NCBI RefSeq assembly: GCF_001659985.1
Contig: NZ_LYCS01000010.1
Location: forward strand, 1-64,000
Direction of reading: 5' to 3'
DNA: 64,000 nucleotides
Source: Oceanobacillus sp. Castelsardo
GTDB taxonomy: Bacteria; Bacillota; Bacilli; Bacillales; Amphibacillaceae
This document shows, one piece after another, positions 44,950 through 53,267 of the stretch. The translations under genes and the position numbers were made by a program. The notes under the pieces were generated by a model, which was given only the letters and a program-made list of their open reading frames with translations, did no database searches and was not told the DNA's origin. The number at the start of each line of letters is the position of its first letter. Within the stretch, counting starts at the first letter, position 1.

Positions 44950-45993
44950 TCAACGATTTATGAAATACTTTATCTCCTCTATCATTTTATCCGCTTCATC
45001 TGCCCTAAATATAACCGTATCGATATATTTATTATTACTGTAAGAGGACCTCATCATTGTTGGCTCTTTTAACAACAGTTCAAAATCCGGAGTATCAATC
45101 TTTAACAAAGAGTAATAGGTACTTTTCGGAATCTTTACTCCAAATTCACTTTCCTTAGCCTTCTTGACACTCTTAATATTATCCATATCTATCTCTACAC
45201 TACTCTGAAATCCTAAACGAATGATTACTTTGTCTTTTTTTAGATAATGAGGTAAACATTTCACCGAATGATATAACCCAATCATATACAACAGAGCATA
45301 AATATTTAGAATGGTAAATATCCACGCAAGGACGGTGCTCCATTAATGGATTAGATAATGGAAAAATACGCCTTCCACTACAATTAAGATTGAAAATAAA
45401 ATAACAATCATCTTAATCTGTGACGTTTTATGGTACGTATAAGAATTCTGTTTCTCTTTCCTATTAGGCTTTCGAAACCGAATGAAAATGGAATAATAGA
45501 GAACACTTAGTTCAGTTAGAACAGCCTCTAACAGGAATCCCGTTCCTAGCTTTGGTTCAAGAGATATCCTCACTACATCTATAAAACTTTGATCCCTATT
45601 CTTATTATTCGCTTTATAATGGAAGATGCTTTTAATAATACTATACACGACAATCAGGATGATACTAACCTCTAATACAGGGATGAGCCAAACTAAGATT
45701 TGATTAAAAAACCCTTTTTGTGAGGAGGGGATAATGATATAAGACATTCCTAAACACAGAATAAAAGAAAAATAGATAAAAAGTTTCGGTAATGATTTTG
45801 GACGAATGAAGAACCAATAGATACCCGCTGGAGGAACAATCATTAAGGATAGCGTCAATATAATCACGGTAGAGTTGCTAATACTATCCAATCGCAAAAT
45901 AAAGAAACTTCCTACCATAAAAGTCAGGAGTAATACTAATAAAATAGGGATGTAATATGTTTTCATCATTGGGACCTCCCTTTTCAAAAACAT
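44950..45993 (-). pseudogene. Membrane protein with C-terminal PH-like domain, split by an in-frame stop
   Basis: The first part (45343-45993) has six or more membrane helices and stops after FFHYLIH at a TAA. The same frame continues without interruption as WSTVLAWIFTILNIYALLYM (another membrane helix) and then the part from 45291 to 44950, a PH-like or EbsA-like cytosolic domain (HYLKKDKVIIRLGFQSSVEI). One base change (for example CAA to TAA) would explain it. The intact protein would be about 345 residues. The N-terminal ATG is probably the second one (MKTYYIPILL), after AGGGAGG. Confidence 0.8.
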
Positions 45994-46036
45994 AACTAGT
46001 CTTTCAACTGGAAAAACTTAAATTGCTCCCCTATCA

Positions 46037-46300
46037 TCATTTCATTCCATATTTATACAGAATTTCCTTAGGATTGATAACAATTAGTATCATTGCGATG
46101 ACAAAATAGGTAAGCATAACAAATACAAGAATATCTAATAAATCTCCTTTAATCATCACAAGAGAAAAATTAAATAATTGATGAACAATAATCGGTATCA
46201 ATAGGTTCTTATTTAGGTTATAAAACAACGTCACTATAATCGAAAAAGATAAAATCCCTATCATAAAATACAAATGATACTCAAATTGTAGCATTTTCAT
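46037..46300 (-). pseudogene. C-terminal fragment of a CPBP-family intramembrane protease-like protein
   Basis: This 87-residue fragment has three membrane helices and the CPBP-type HQLFNF motif, but the catalytic EExxxR region that should precede it is absent. Just upstream, GAGCCAAAGTCCAGAACCTGT looks like a degraded copy of the repeat at 47037-47143 (GAGCCAATGTACCTGTCCC), suggesting that repeat sequence now sits where the N-terminal half was. A short intact membrane protein is the alternative. Confidence 0.6.
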
Positions 46301-46345
46301 TTACAGGTTCTGGACTTTGGCTCATTGCATTTTTGGATAATTTGG

Positions 46346-47101
46346 TTAGGGGGCCTCTAATAGCTCATATCCATTTTCTCGTGCTATGTTTAAAAGCCTT
46401 TCTCCTATTTCACGATCCATATTTTTCCCACCATTAACCGCTCTACCATTTTCTATAACCATATAAATACATTTCGGATGAGCAAGGACCTCACCTTTAG
46501 GACTATTATTAGTATCTTCTATTTCATTTACAACGATAAATTTATCCTCTTTCATCTCTTCTTCATCAAAACGTATAACTCGTCTTACACTCATTAAAGT
46601 GACAGCTCTATTTAAACTTTCTGTACCATTTCTTATTATGTCATATTCATTATAAGCAGTGTAGTCCGTTATTTCGCCTTTAACTTCTATTGGTTTCATC
46701 TCTTTAATTGTATAGTGATCTAAATGTCTTTTTATTTTATTGCAGTCCTCTTTCACCGATTTTATTTGCTTTAGAACACGTTTTTTATATTCCAGTTCCT
46801 CTAGAATTTTCGCTTCTTTTTCTTCTAATACATACTCCAAACTCTCTACACTCTTACTACGCCTTATCTCCTGAATCTTCTTAATCTCAATATCTAGTTC
46901 TCTATAAAAATTCGTTGTGATAACATCATGAATATCATATTGATTATATTTTCTATAACCATTTTCATTACGCTTAGGTTTGACCAATTCCTTTTCCTCG
47001 TAATACTTTAATGTATCCCTAGAAACACCTAAAAAGTAAGGAGACACAGGGACAGGTCCATCGTCCCGGAAATCGCATGAGCCAATGTACCTGTCCCACA
47101 C
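46346..47101 (-). pseudogene. MerR-family regulator whose N-terminus is replaced by repeat DNA
   Basis: From LGVSRDTLKYYEEKELVKPKR onward this is a normal MerR protein: wing (NGYRKYNQYDIHDV), a long coiled coil (about 70-120) and a ligand-like C-terminal domain with VLAHPKCIYMVIENG. The first helix of the DNA-binding fold, normally about 10 residues ahead of LGVS, is missing. In its place the frame reads MWDRYIGSCDFRDDGPVPVSPYF, encoded entirely by the GGGAC-type repeat. The GTG start has no real ribosome site. It is probably non-functional, or a very unusual chimera. Confidence 0.75.
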
Positions 47102-47143
47102 GAGCCAATGTACCTGTCCCTACGTCCCATGTCCCTACGTCCC
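47037..47143. repeat. Complex GGGAC-type repeat cluster at the MerR gene 5' end
   Basis: It contains GGAGACACAGGGACAGG with a complementary arm, two direct copies of GAGCCAATGTACCTGTCCC and two of CCCTACGTCCC. It overlaps the first codons of the damaged MerR gene. Confidence 0.8.
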
Positions 47144-47197
47144 AAAAGATTAAAAACCACTAATTTTTAGTACAAAGTAAATATTCAAAAAAAACCA

Positions 47198-47226
47198 TTG
47201 ACAACCTTGTCGTATTTTGTTATAAA
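47198..47226 (+). promoter_or_regulatory. Sigma-A promoter of the T-box/brnQ transcript
   Basis: TTGACA and TATAAA are separated by 17 bases, just upstream of the T-box leader. Confidence 0.8.
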
Positions 47227-47233
47227 TAAGTTA

Positions 47234-47511
47234 TAATTATTTCGAATAAAATCCGTGACGAGAAAGAGTAAGATAGGAATCCTGTTCCCTAGAGAGTCGA
47301 CATTTGGTGAAAGTCGATGTACAGCTCATATCCGAAGATCATCTCTGAGATGCAAAGCTGAACATAAGTAAGCTTTGACGGAATTCCGCCGTTAAAGGAG
47401 CGCGTATGATAGTACGTAGCTAGAGTGTCGTATGTTATTTTTCATACATACGGAATTTGGGTGGTATCGCGAGTATAAACTCGTCCCTTACATGGGACGA
47501 GTTTTTTTATT
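47234..47511 (+). ncRNA. T-box leader of brnQ, probable Ile specifier
   Basis: Stem I has AGTAAG and AGAGAG motifs and a GGTGAAAGTC apical part. The specifier loop CGAAGATCA lies between a GATAGGA/TCATATC helix and a GAGA/TCTC stem, giving ATC (47338-47340, Ile). The T-box sequence TTGGGTGGTATCGCGAG (47455-47473) precedes a terminator with AAACTCGTCCC/GGGACGAGTTT arms and seven T (47477-47508). Confidence 0.92.
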
Positions 47512-47545
47512 TGTTATAATTAAATTCAATCTCGAGGTGTTACAG

Positions 47546-48868
47546 ATGAGCAGAAAACATGTTGTTTTTATCGGATTTATGTTATTTTCTTTATTCTTTG
47601 GTGCTGGCAATTTAATCTTCCCACCAATCGTTGGACTAGAATCAGGAAGTCAATTTACTCCAGCCATTATCGGTTTTCTTATTACAGGTGTTCTGCTTCC
47701 ATTTTTCGCAGTCCTTGCAGTTGCACTCTCAGATGGTGGAATTGTTGCAATGGGTAGCCGTGTCCATAAAGTTTTTGGAATTATTTTCGCAATACTCGTT
47801 TATTTATCTATCGGTGCTTTGTTCGGAATTCCACGTGCTGCGAACGTAGCATATGAACTTGGATTCCAACAAGTTCTCCATGCAGATGGTCAATTCGTAT
47901 TAATTATATTTTCTATCATATTTTTTGGAATCACGTATTTTATAACATTAAATCCAAGTAAAATTGTGGATAGAGTAGGTCAGGTATTAACCCCCATTCT
48001 ACTACTTACATTAGCTATACTTTTTGTACGGGCATTTATGATATTAGACAATCCGCCACTTCAGGCAACGGAAAAATATACTGCTTCTCCATTTACGGCT
48101 GGAATTTTAGAAGGATATTTTACCATGGATGCAATCGCGGCGTTAGCTTTTGGGATTGTCGTCATTCAAGCATTAAAGGGTAAAGGAGCAACTACGAATA
48201 GACAATTAATTAAAGGTACATTTGGGGCCGGTGTAATTGCCGCAGTTGGACTAGCGATTGTGTATTTATCACTAGGATGGATTGGAGTCGTTATTCCCAA
48301 AACGGAAACTTTCGAAAATGGAGCACAAATATTAACGCTAGCGTCTAATTTACTATTCGCATCAACTGGTAGCTTATTATTCGGAGTCATTGTCATTCTT
48401 GCATGTCTAACTACTTGTGTTGGTTTGATCAGTGCATGTGCAAGTTTCTTCCATGAAATTTATCCAAAATTAAATTACAAATTATATGCTACAGTGTTCA
48501 CTTTATTAGGTTTCTTTGTTTCTACTTTCGGTTTAGATGCTGTATTAAGTTTTGCTGTACCATTATTGGTATTCATCTATCCAATCGCTATTGTATTAAT
48601 CATTCTTTCTATTGCACAAAACTTCTTACCAGAAAGTAAAACGATGTTTAGACTCTCTGTATTGCTTACAACCATTTACTCAGTCTATGAAGTTCTTACA
48701 TCCCTTGGACTTAAAATGGAGATGTTTACTAAATTAATAGGTTTTGTACCATTTTTTGAAAATGGATTAGGTTGGTTTTTACCAGCATTTGTTGGCGCGG
48801 TTGTTGGATTTTTAGTTGATAAAGTTAGTGGGCCTAGGGCTGAAGCTTCTTTAACACATAAGCATTAG
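47546..48868 (+). CDS. brnQ: Branched-chain amino acid transporter, BrnQ/LIVCS family (second copy)
   Basis: This protein of about 440 residues has about 12 helices. The LIVCS start (FMLFSLFFGAGNLIFPPIVG) and DAIAALAFGIVVIQALKGKG match the copy at 10182, but overall the two are clearly different paralogues. The ATG at 47546 follows CGAGGTG; the longer frame runs back into the T-box and is not used. The leader suggests induction when Ile is scarce, whereas the other copy seems tied to Val. A terminator follows at 48881. Confidence 0.92.
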   Translation: MSRKHVVFIGFMLFSLFFGAGNLIFPPIVGLESGSQFTPAIIGFLITGVLLPFFAVLAVALSDGGIVAMGSRVHKVFGIIFAILVYLSIGALFGIPRAANVAYELGFQQVLHADGQFVLIIFSIIFFGITYFITLNPSKIVDRVGQVLTPILLLTLAILFVRAFMILDNPPLQATEKYTASPFTAGILEGYFTMDAIAALAFGIVVIQALKGKGATTNRQLIKGTFGAGVIAAVGLAIVYLSLGWIGVVIPKTETFENGAQILTLASNLLFASTGSLLFGVIVILACLTTCVGLISACASFFHEIYPKLNYKLYATVFTLLGFFVSTFGLDAVLSFAVPLLVFIYPIAIVLIILSIAQNFLPESKTMFRLSVLLTTIYSVYEVLTSLGLKMEMFTKLIGFVPFFENGLGWFLPAFVGAVVGFLVDKVSGPRAEASLTHKH

Positions 48869-48880
48869 GACTGATTGAGG

Positions 48881-48916
48881 AAGGACAAGTGTTTTTACTT
48901 GTCCTTCTTTTTTTTC
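48881..48916 (+). terminator. Terminator of the second brnQ
   Basis: AAGGACAAGT pairs with ACTTGTCCTT across six bases, followed by a long T-run. Confidence 0.92.
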
Positions 48917-48966
48917 ATAGCTGAGATTCACTTTCACATAAAATCGGGATGATATGGAAAGAAGAA

Positions 48967-49005
48967 AGCTTGTAGAAGAAAGCAGTTACACTTTCTCTAC
49001 AAGCT
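48967..49005 (-). terminator. Terminator of the GNAT gene
   Basis: AGCTTGTAGA and TCTACAAGCT arms with extra GAAA/TTTC pairing lie 17 bases past the stop on the minus strand. Confidence 0.8.
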
Positions 49006-49021
49006 AATCCAATTGTTTATA

Positions 49022-49477
49022 TCAATCTATATGTAATTCCATTACAACTCCAACTACAGGACCAGAATCATCGATTTTCCCATTCAACTGAAAACCAAAG
49101 GATTCGTATAGCTTTTGTGCTAATTTGTTGTCTAAATGAACACTTAAATAAACCTTCTTACAACCATATTGATATTGTATCTTTCGAATTAATAATGGAA
49201 GAAACTGTTTTGCATACCCATTTCCCTGAAAATGATAATCAATCATAAAACGATCTAACCATGCACTTTGAGTCAAATGACAAGACCATCCGTACATTGC
49301 ATATCCAACAAGAGTTTCCTCATCATATAATCCCACAGAAATCCCATTTCCTTCAAACTTCGATTCTGCTAAAGAAAAAGCATTACTTTCAATATATTGC
49401 TTTTGCTGTTCTGATACGGATAAAGCAGCGATAGAACGCCAATTTTCAGTTGTTACTTCACGAATGTGAAGAGCCAT
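49022..49477 (-). CDS. GNAT-family N-acetyltransferase
   Basis: This 151-residue protein has the GNAT core: VGYAMYGWS (strand), LDRFMIDYHFQGNGYAKQFLPLLI with the acetyl-CoA loop (QGNGYA) and KVYLSVHLDNKLAQKLYESFGFQ. It resembles diamine/spermidine acetyltransferase-like members (YkwB/PaiA group), but the substrate is not assigned. ATG start. Own terminator; no operon partner. Confidence 0.88.
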   Translation of the reverse strand: MALHIREVTTENWRSIAALSVSEQQKQYIESNAFSLAESKFEGNGISVGLYDEETLVGYAMYGWSCHLTQSAWLDRFMIDYHFQGNGYAKQFLPLLIRKIQYQYGCKKVYLSVHLDNKLAQKLYESFGFQLNGKIDDSGPVVGVVMELHID

Positions 49478-49588
49478 GTTTCCAACTCACTTTCTAAAAA
49501 ATAAAGCTTGTAAATATTTCATGGATAAATTGTACCATGTAAAGAACCAGGCGAACAGTTTCTTCTTCCAACTTTTATAGTTACAATC

Positions 49589-49606
49589 GGGACGGTACCT
49601 GTTCCC
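49589..49606. repeat. GGGAC-type palindromic repeat
   Basis: GGGACGGTACCTGTTCCC, a variant of the family, is intergenic between the GNAT and SDR genes. Confidence 0.6.
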
Positions 49607-49661
49607 ATAGTACTTTTTATAGTAAACTTAAGAATGCATCATGTAAAAGGAGGAAGAGTTA

Positions 49662-50351
49662 ATGGATCAACATACAGTTGTCATCACAGGAGCCGGGAGT
49701 GGACTAGGCGCTTCGCTCGCAAAAAAATGTTCAGAGTTAGGCTCTTATGTCATATTATTAGGACGAACGAAAGAGAAGCTGATTAAGACTGCAGAATCAT
49801 TACATTCAGGTTATTCCATCTATGAACTAGATGTTTCTTCAAAATCAGATGTAACCAATGTATTTCAATCCATTCAAAATGAAGTAGGTTCTATTGATTT
49901 ATTAATTAACAATGCAGGGTTAGGTGTATTCGACCTTGCGGAAAATATTGAAGAGAAATATATAAATCAAATGATAGATATTAATTTAAAAGGAACGATC
50001 TTCTGTACCCAAGAAGTCCTAGAGGATATGAAATCACGAAAACAAGGTATGATTGTGAATATCGTATCCACAGCTGGGAAAGAAGGAAAAGTAAATGAAT
50101 CAGTTTATTGTGCCAGCAAATTTGGGGTCCGAGGATTTACAGAGAGTTTAGTCGAGGAACTTAAGAATACTGGGGTTCAAGTATATGCTGCATATATGGG
50201 CGGAATGAAGACCGAATTTTGGGATGGTATTTTTACAGAAGAACAGACGAAGAAATTAATGCATCCTGACGATGTAGCTGATATTATCATGGATAATATC
50301 AAACCCCGAAAACATATCGCTGTAACAGAGGTTACGATAAAGAATAGATAA
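49662..50351 (+). CDS. Short-chain dehydrogenase/reductase (SDR)
   Basis: This 229-residue classical SDR has cofactor loop TGAGSGLGASLA, NNAGLG, catalytic Ser in IVSTAG and YCASKFG (Tyr-x-x-x-Lys). Arg at the end of strand 2 (LLGRT) suggests NADPH. The substrate is not evident. ATG behind AGGAGGAAG. A MITE-like foldback starts 16 bases after the stop and may affect the transcript end. Confidence 0.9.
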   Translation: MDQHTVVITGAGSGLGASLAKKCSELGSYVILLGRTKEKLIKTAESLHSGYSIYELDVSSKSDVTNVFQSIQNEVGSIDLLINNAGLGVFDLAENIEEKYINQMIDINLKGTIFCTQEVLEDMKSRKQGMIVNIVSTAGKEGKVNESVYCASKFGVRGFTESLVEELKNTGVQVYAAYMGGMKTEFWDGIFTEEQTKKLMHPDDVADIIMDNIKPRKHIAVTEVTIKNR

Positions 50352-50366
50352 GATATAATAAAGTGA

Positions 50367-50473
50367 AACTTCAATCAGTGGGGGGATTCGACGCACAGGA
50401 CGTGCTAGTGCCGACGTTGCGATAGGACGTCGCGGTTTTAGTCGGCCTTTTCCCCCCACCGATTGAAAGTTTA
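50367..50473. repeat. MITE-like foldback element, about 107 bp
   Basis: Outer arms AAACTTCAATCAGTGGGGGGA and the near-complement ending GATTGAAAGTTT pair over about 20 bases. Inside are ACGCACAGGACGTGC and CGACGTTGCG...CGTCGCGG hairpins and GGTTTTAGTCGGCC. Related whole or partial copies: 1-120, 23050-23140 and 36585-36609. It carries no coding capacity of its own. Confidence 0.75.
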
Positions 50474-50556
50474 ATTTCTTGAGTAAAAAGGATTAAGCAG
50501 ATACTTAATAATAGTACAAGACTATATTTTATATAGTTATTTATACTAGTCTCCAT
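50371..50556 (-). CDS. Small single-helix protein with a repeat-encoded tail
   Basis: This 61-residue frame begins METSINNYIKYSLVLLLSICLILF, a plausible membrane anchor, behind a good AGGAG site. After about residue 31 it runs into the foldback element, which encodes the rest (GGGKRPTKTATSYRNVG...). The native gene was probably about 30-35 residues before the element arrived, or the frame is chance. Function unknown. Confidence 0.4.
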   Translation of the reverse strand: METSINNYIKYSLVLLLSICLILFTQEIKLSIGGGKRPTKTATSYRNVGTSTSCASNPPTD

Positions 50557-50714
50557 TATTTATTACTCCTAACCATCAATTTGTACATGAATCGTTGAAG
50601 TGGCGCTGCTAAGAATACCACAGTACAGAGCTTACCATTTTCATTAAATTTATATCCCAATCGTACTGTTTTTGGACATACTTTCATATAAATAGGGATA
50701 AAGGAGGCGATTCA

Positions 50715-51164
50715 TTGTTACAGTTAGGTAAAAAGTTGTTTTATAACAATCCAATTCAACTCCTTCTTATTTTAACATGCTTGGCCCTAGCTTTATTAGC
50801 ACAAAAACTATCATTTAACATCATCCATCTCTCTTTAAATCAATTTATTGCTGCAAAAACGGATCGTATTTTTCTAGCTCAGGACAACTTTAGCTTTATC
50901 TTCAATGTTACATTACCATCCTTATCATTTATCCTCTCGGCTACCCTTCTAATATGGATGGGGATAACTAATCTTATATTATTTAAAAGTGAAGACAATA
51001 AAATTAATATTATACTTAGATTTATTTTAGCAATGATACAAATTGCATTCTTTATCTTCTTTTTATATACCGGAGGAAAAGTCTTTTTCTATTTTTCAAT
51101 GTTTATATTGATAGTTTTTGTCATGGGTGGAATCATATTGTCAGGATTAGGTTGTGAAGAATGA
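50715..51164 (+). CDS. Four-helix membrane protein, function unknown
   Basis: This 149-residue protein has membrane segments at about 14-32, 62-82, 100-118 and 122-143 and few charged residues. Family not recognised. The TTG at 50715 follows AAAGGAGG at ideal spacing. A strong hairpin follows 8 bases after the stop. Confidence 0.65.
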   Translation: MLQLGKKLFYNNPIQLLLILTCLALALLAQKLSFNIIHLSLNQFIAAKTDRIFLAQDNFSFIFNVTLPSLSFILSATLLIWMGITNLILFKSEDNKINIILRFILAMIQIAFFIFFLYTGGKVFFYFSMFILIVFVMGGIILSGLGCEE

Positions 51165-51171
51165 TAAAGAA

Positions 51172-51280
51172 GACTAAGTTTCAGGTGGAGTTTTAACCCC
51201 ACCTGAAACTTAGTCGCCCTTATTTCGAAGCTTGGCGGCACTTATCTCCCGGCTATAGAGGCGGGAGTTTTAGTAACGCC
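51172..51280. repeat. Strong hairpin followed by structured GC-rich repeat-like DNA
   Basis: GACTAAGTTTCAGGTGG pairs perfectly with CCACCTGAAACTTAGTC around an AGTTTTAACC loop (51172-51213). A second part has CTCCCGGCTATAGAGGCGGGAG and a TTTTAGTAACGCCGCG stretch echoing the GGTTTTAGTCGGCC core of the foldback family. It may terminate the upstream gene. Confidence 0.5.
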
Positions 51281-51326
51281 GCGTAGATAAAGAGCGGACA
51301 CGCTTGTATCCGCTCCATGCATATAG

Positions 51327-51638
51327 TCAACGTTCATAATAGTACATCCACCGCTGATACGCTTCATTTTCTAAATCTTTTTCATTGAACATATTTAATT
51401 CCTTCTTTGCCCTGAAAACAAGATGTTCATCATCGTAATAGTGGAACGTTTTATATATTTCCTGATTCTTTTTATGGAACTGGTGAATGAACTCTGTTAA
51501 TTCAAAATATGGTAATTCCCCTGATTTCCACTGTTTGAATTGGTCAAATAATGGTTCAAGTTCTTTTTCAGTCATGTGTTTATGATATAAATCTAATATT
51601 CGACGATCACGCTGCCGTTCTTCTTTTGACTTTTTCAT
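51327..51638 (-). CDS. Small charged helical protein, function unknown
   Basis: This protein of about 103 residues starts MKKSKEERQRDRRILDLYHKHMTEKELE and is rich in Lys, Glu and aromatic residues (HYYDDEHLVFRAKKEL; WMYYYER at the end). Family not recognised. The ATG at 51638 follows AAAGGAAAGG; an in-frame TTG at 51674 would overlap the stop of the upstream gene. It is probably cotranscribed with that gene (stop at 51671). Confidence 0.65.
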   Translation of the reverse strand: MKKSKEERQRDRRILDLYHKHMTEKELEPLFDQFKQWKSGELPYFELTEFIHQFHKKNQEIYKTFHYYDDEHLVFRAKKELNMFNEKDLENEAYQRWMYYYER

Positions 51639-51670
51639 TTTTAATAGTATCCTTTCCTTTTGATTTCTTT

Positions 51671-52135
51671 TCAAAAAGGAAGATCCCCATCATCATGAAA
51701 TTGGTGTGAAGCTTTTTGGGATTCCTCCATTATTTCTTTATAACGATTCTCTTCCTTTTCCCTCGACTGTTTCCACTCTTCCCATGTTATCCCGTAAGGA
51801 GTTCCGCCATCCGTATATCCAGCAATAAATGCAAATGTTTCGTCACTATCTTCCCAATTTCCTCCCATTAATTCTTGCTTTTTCTTTTCGGCTATTCCTC
51901 GCCTTTTTGCATCCCGTTGTTTTTTACTTTTATAATTTTCGCTTATGGGAAGTCCTAATAATTCAAATTCTTTTACTGCACATAACTTGTCAACAGCAAA
52001 ATGCTTGCTATACCCATGAATAAGATTGCTTCCATCATATCTTGGTATCCAATGCTTCGCAGCCTGCAGACGGCTGCTACGGTTCATCCGTTTATGACAA
52101 GGTATGTTTAATCTTTTCCTTTTTGGCTTGGCCAT
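51671..52135 (-). CDS. Basic protein of unknown function
   Basis: This protein of about 154 residues starts MAKPKRKRLNIPCHKRMNRSSRLQAAKHWIPRYDG, strongly basic, with a central LCAVKEFELLGLPISENYK and an acidic C-terminal part (GNWEDSDETFAFIAGYTDGGTPYGITWEEW). The basic head suggests nucleic-acid binding (inference). The ATG at 52135 follows AAAGGTGG; the longer frame is unsupported. It leads a two-gene unit with the small charged protein downstream. Confidence 0.68.
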   Translation of the reverse strand: MAKPKRKRLNIPCHKRMNRSSRLQAAKHWIPRYDGSNLIHGYSKHFAVDKLCAVKEFELLGLPISENYKSKKQRDAKRRGIAEKKKQELMGGNWEDSDETFAFIAGYTDGGTPYGITWEEWKQSREKEENRYKEIMEESQKASHQFHDDGDLPF

Positions 52136-52315
52136 ACGTACCACCTTTAAGATAAATAAATTTTCAACCGAAAGTTTGAATAATAAATTATAACATTGCG
52201 GAAAATTAAGTGAAACCATAGTTAGGCTGTACTATCTTATTAAGCAAATTTTTTTCCTTTCAAGTAGACCATGTGAATCTTTGTCACGGTTGATTACTTC
52301 TTTTTTTACTGACAA

Positions 52316-52545
52316 CTCGACCATGAGAGTTCTTCTCTCGGTCGACTACTCCAATTTTTTACTAACTACTCAACTGTGAGAGCTCTTCTCTCGGTCGACT
52401 ACTCCAATTTTTTACTAACTACTCAACCGTGAGAGCTCTTCTCTCGGTCGACTACTCCAAGTTTTTACTAACTACTCAACCGTGAGAGCTCTTCTCTCGG
52501 TCAACTACTCCTTTTTTCACTGTCTACTCGACCGTGAGAGCAACC
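52316..52545. repeat. Tandem 53-bp hairpin repeat array, second locus
   Basis: Units repeat at 52321, 52374, 52427, 52480 and 52532. Each has TCGACCGTGAGAG and CTCTCGGTCGA, which pair over 11 bases with a 2-base bulge, followed by an ACTCCAATTTTTTACTAACTA spacer. The hairpin core matches the array at 23226-25190, but the spacer is unrelated. It lies between a small-protein operon and the LiaF-like gene. Confidence 0.85.
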
Positions 52546-52588
52546 TCGAGCTTATTCATTCTCATCCTCCGACAATATCTATCATTTT

Positions 52589-52607
52589 GGGACGAGGTAC
52601 CCGTCCC
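52589..52607. repeat. GGGAC-type palindromic repeat at a gene 3' end
   Basis: GGGACGAGGTACCCGTCCC lies 13 bases past the stop of the LiaF-like gene (minus strand). Confidence 0.65.
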
Positions 52608-52619
52608 TCTGGTACCATA

Positions 52620-53267
52620 TTAATTCTTAATCTCGGCTCCACCGAAAATCATAAGACAATTAATTTTCAATACGGCAACCTCATGAATACTTCTTGTATT
52701 ATCTTCCCATCCACCAAAGATTGGGATTCCTGATGTTTCAACACGAACATTTTCTGGAACTATGATGCTTGCCCCTCCCATGATACAGGTTAGATCAAGT
52801 GTTGTCCTCTCTGTGATAATAGCTTCTCGGAGGTCTATTTCTACACCGCCACACAACGTCATAACACTACCACCATGAAAGTTTTTCGATTGACTTTTAA
52901 TCTCTGCACCTGAAAACAACAAGAATGTGTTTAGTCTCTCACTCGTATGCGAAGTTTTCCCATTTTTAACTCGGGTAAGTATGATAACTAAACCAATGAA
53001 AATGAAAACAAGTGGCCATAAATAAAAAATTAAATTCAAATCGTACCATTGATTTGCCAAAAATATAATCCCGATTAATAAAAATAGGAAACCGGACACT
53101 GTAGAAGCATATGAACGATTGGTTAACTGAATAATACCGATAATAATGAAAATGAATGGCCACCAAGTAGACAAAACTTGCGACATGTTAATAATATCAG
53201 CCTGATGCAAAAGAAAACCAAAACCAAACATAAGAAAAAACAGACCTACCCATATTCTTCCTGACAT
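52620..53267 (-). CDS. LiaF/LiaI-type membrane protein with cell-wall-active antibiotic response domain
   Basis: This protein of about 215 residues has four membrane helices (about 4-22, 28-50, 56-72 and 78-98) of the LiaF/DUF5668 type and a C-terminal beta-repeat domain (about 125-215; GAEIKSQSKNFHGGSVMTLCGGVEIDLREA, IMGGASIIVPENVRVE, FGGWEDNT). LiaF proteins restrain LiaRS envelope-stress signalling, but no liaR or liaS is adjacent, so the role is open. The ATG at 53267 is favoured, six bases after AGGAGGG. The hairpin array lies about 75 bases downstream. Confidence 0.82.
   Translation of the reverse strand: MSGRIWVGLFFLMFGFGFLLHQADIINMSQVLSTWWPFIFIIIGIIQLTNRSYASTVSGFLFLLIGIIFLANQWYDLNLIFYLWPLVFIFIGLVIILTRVKNGKTSHTSERLNTFLLFSGAEIKSQSKNFHGGSVMTLCGGVEIDLREAIITERTTLDLTCIMGGASIIVPENVRVETSGIPIFGGWEDNTRSIHEVAVLKINCLMIFGGAEIKN

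Noticed and set aside
48166-48396. Antisense frame within the second brnQ
   Set aside because: Shadow of a well-supported coding sequence.
52316-52545. Possible CRISPR array
   Set aside because: The 53-bp units are repeated whole, including the spacer.
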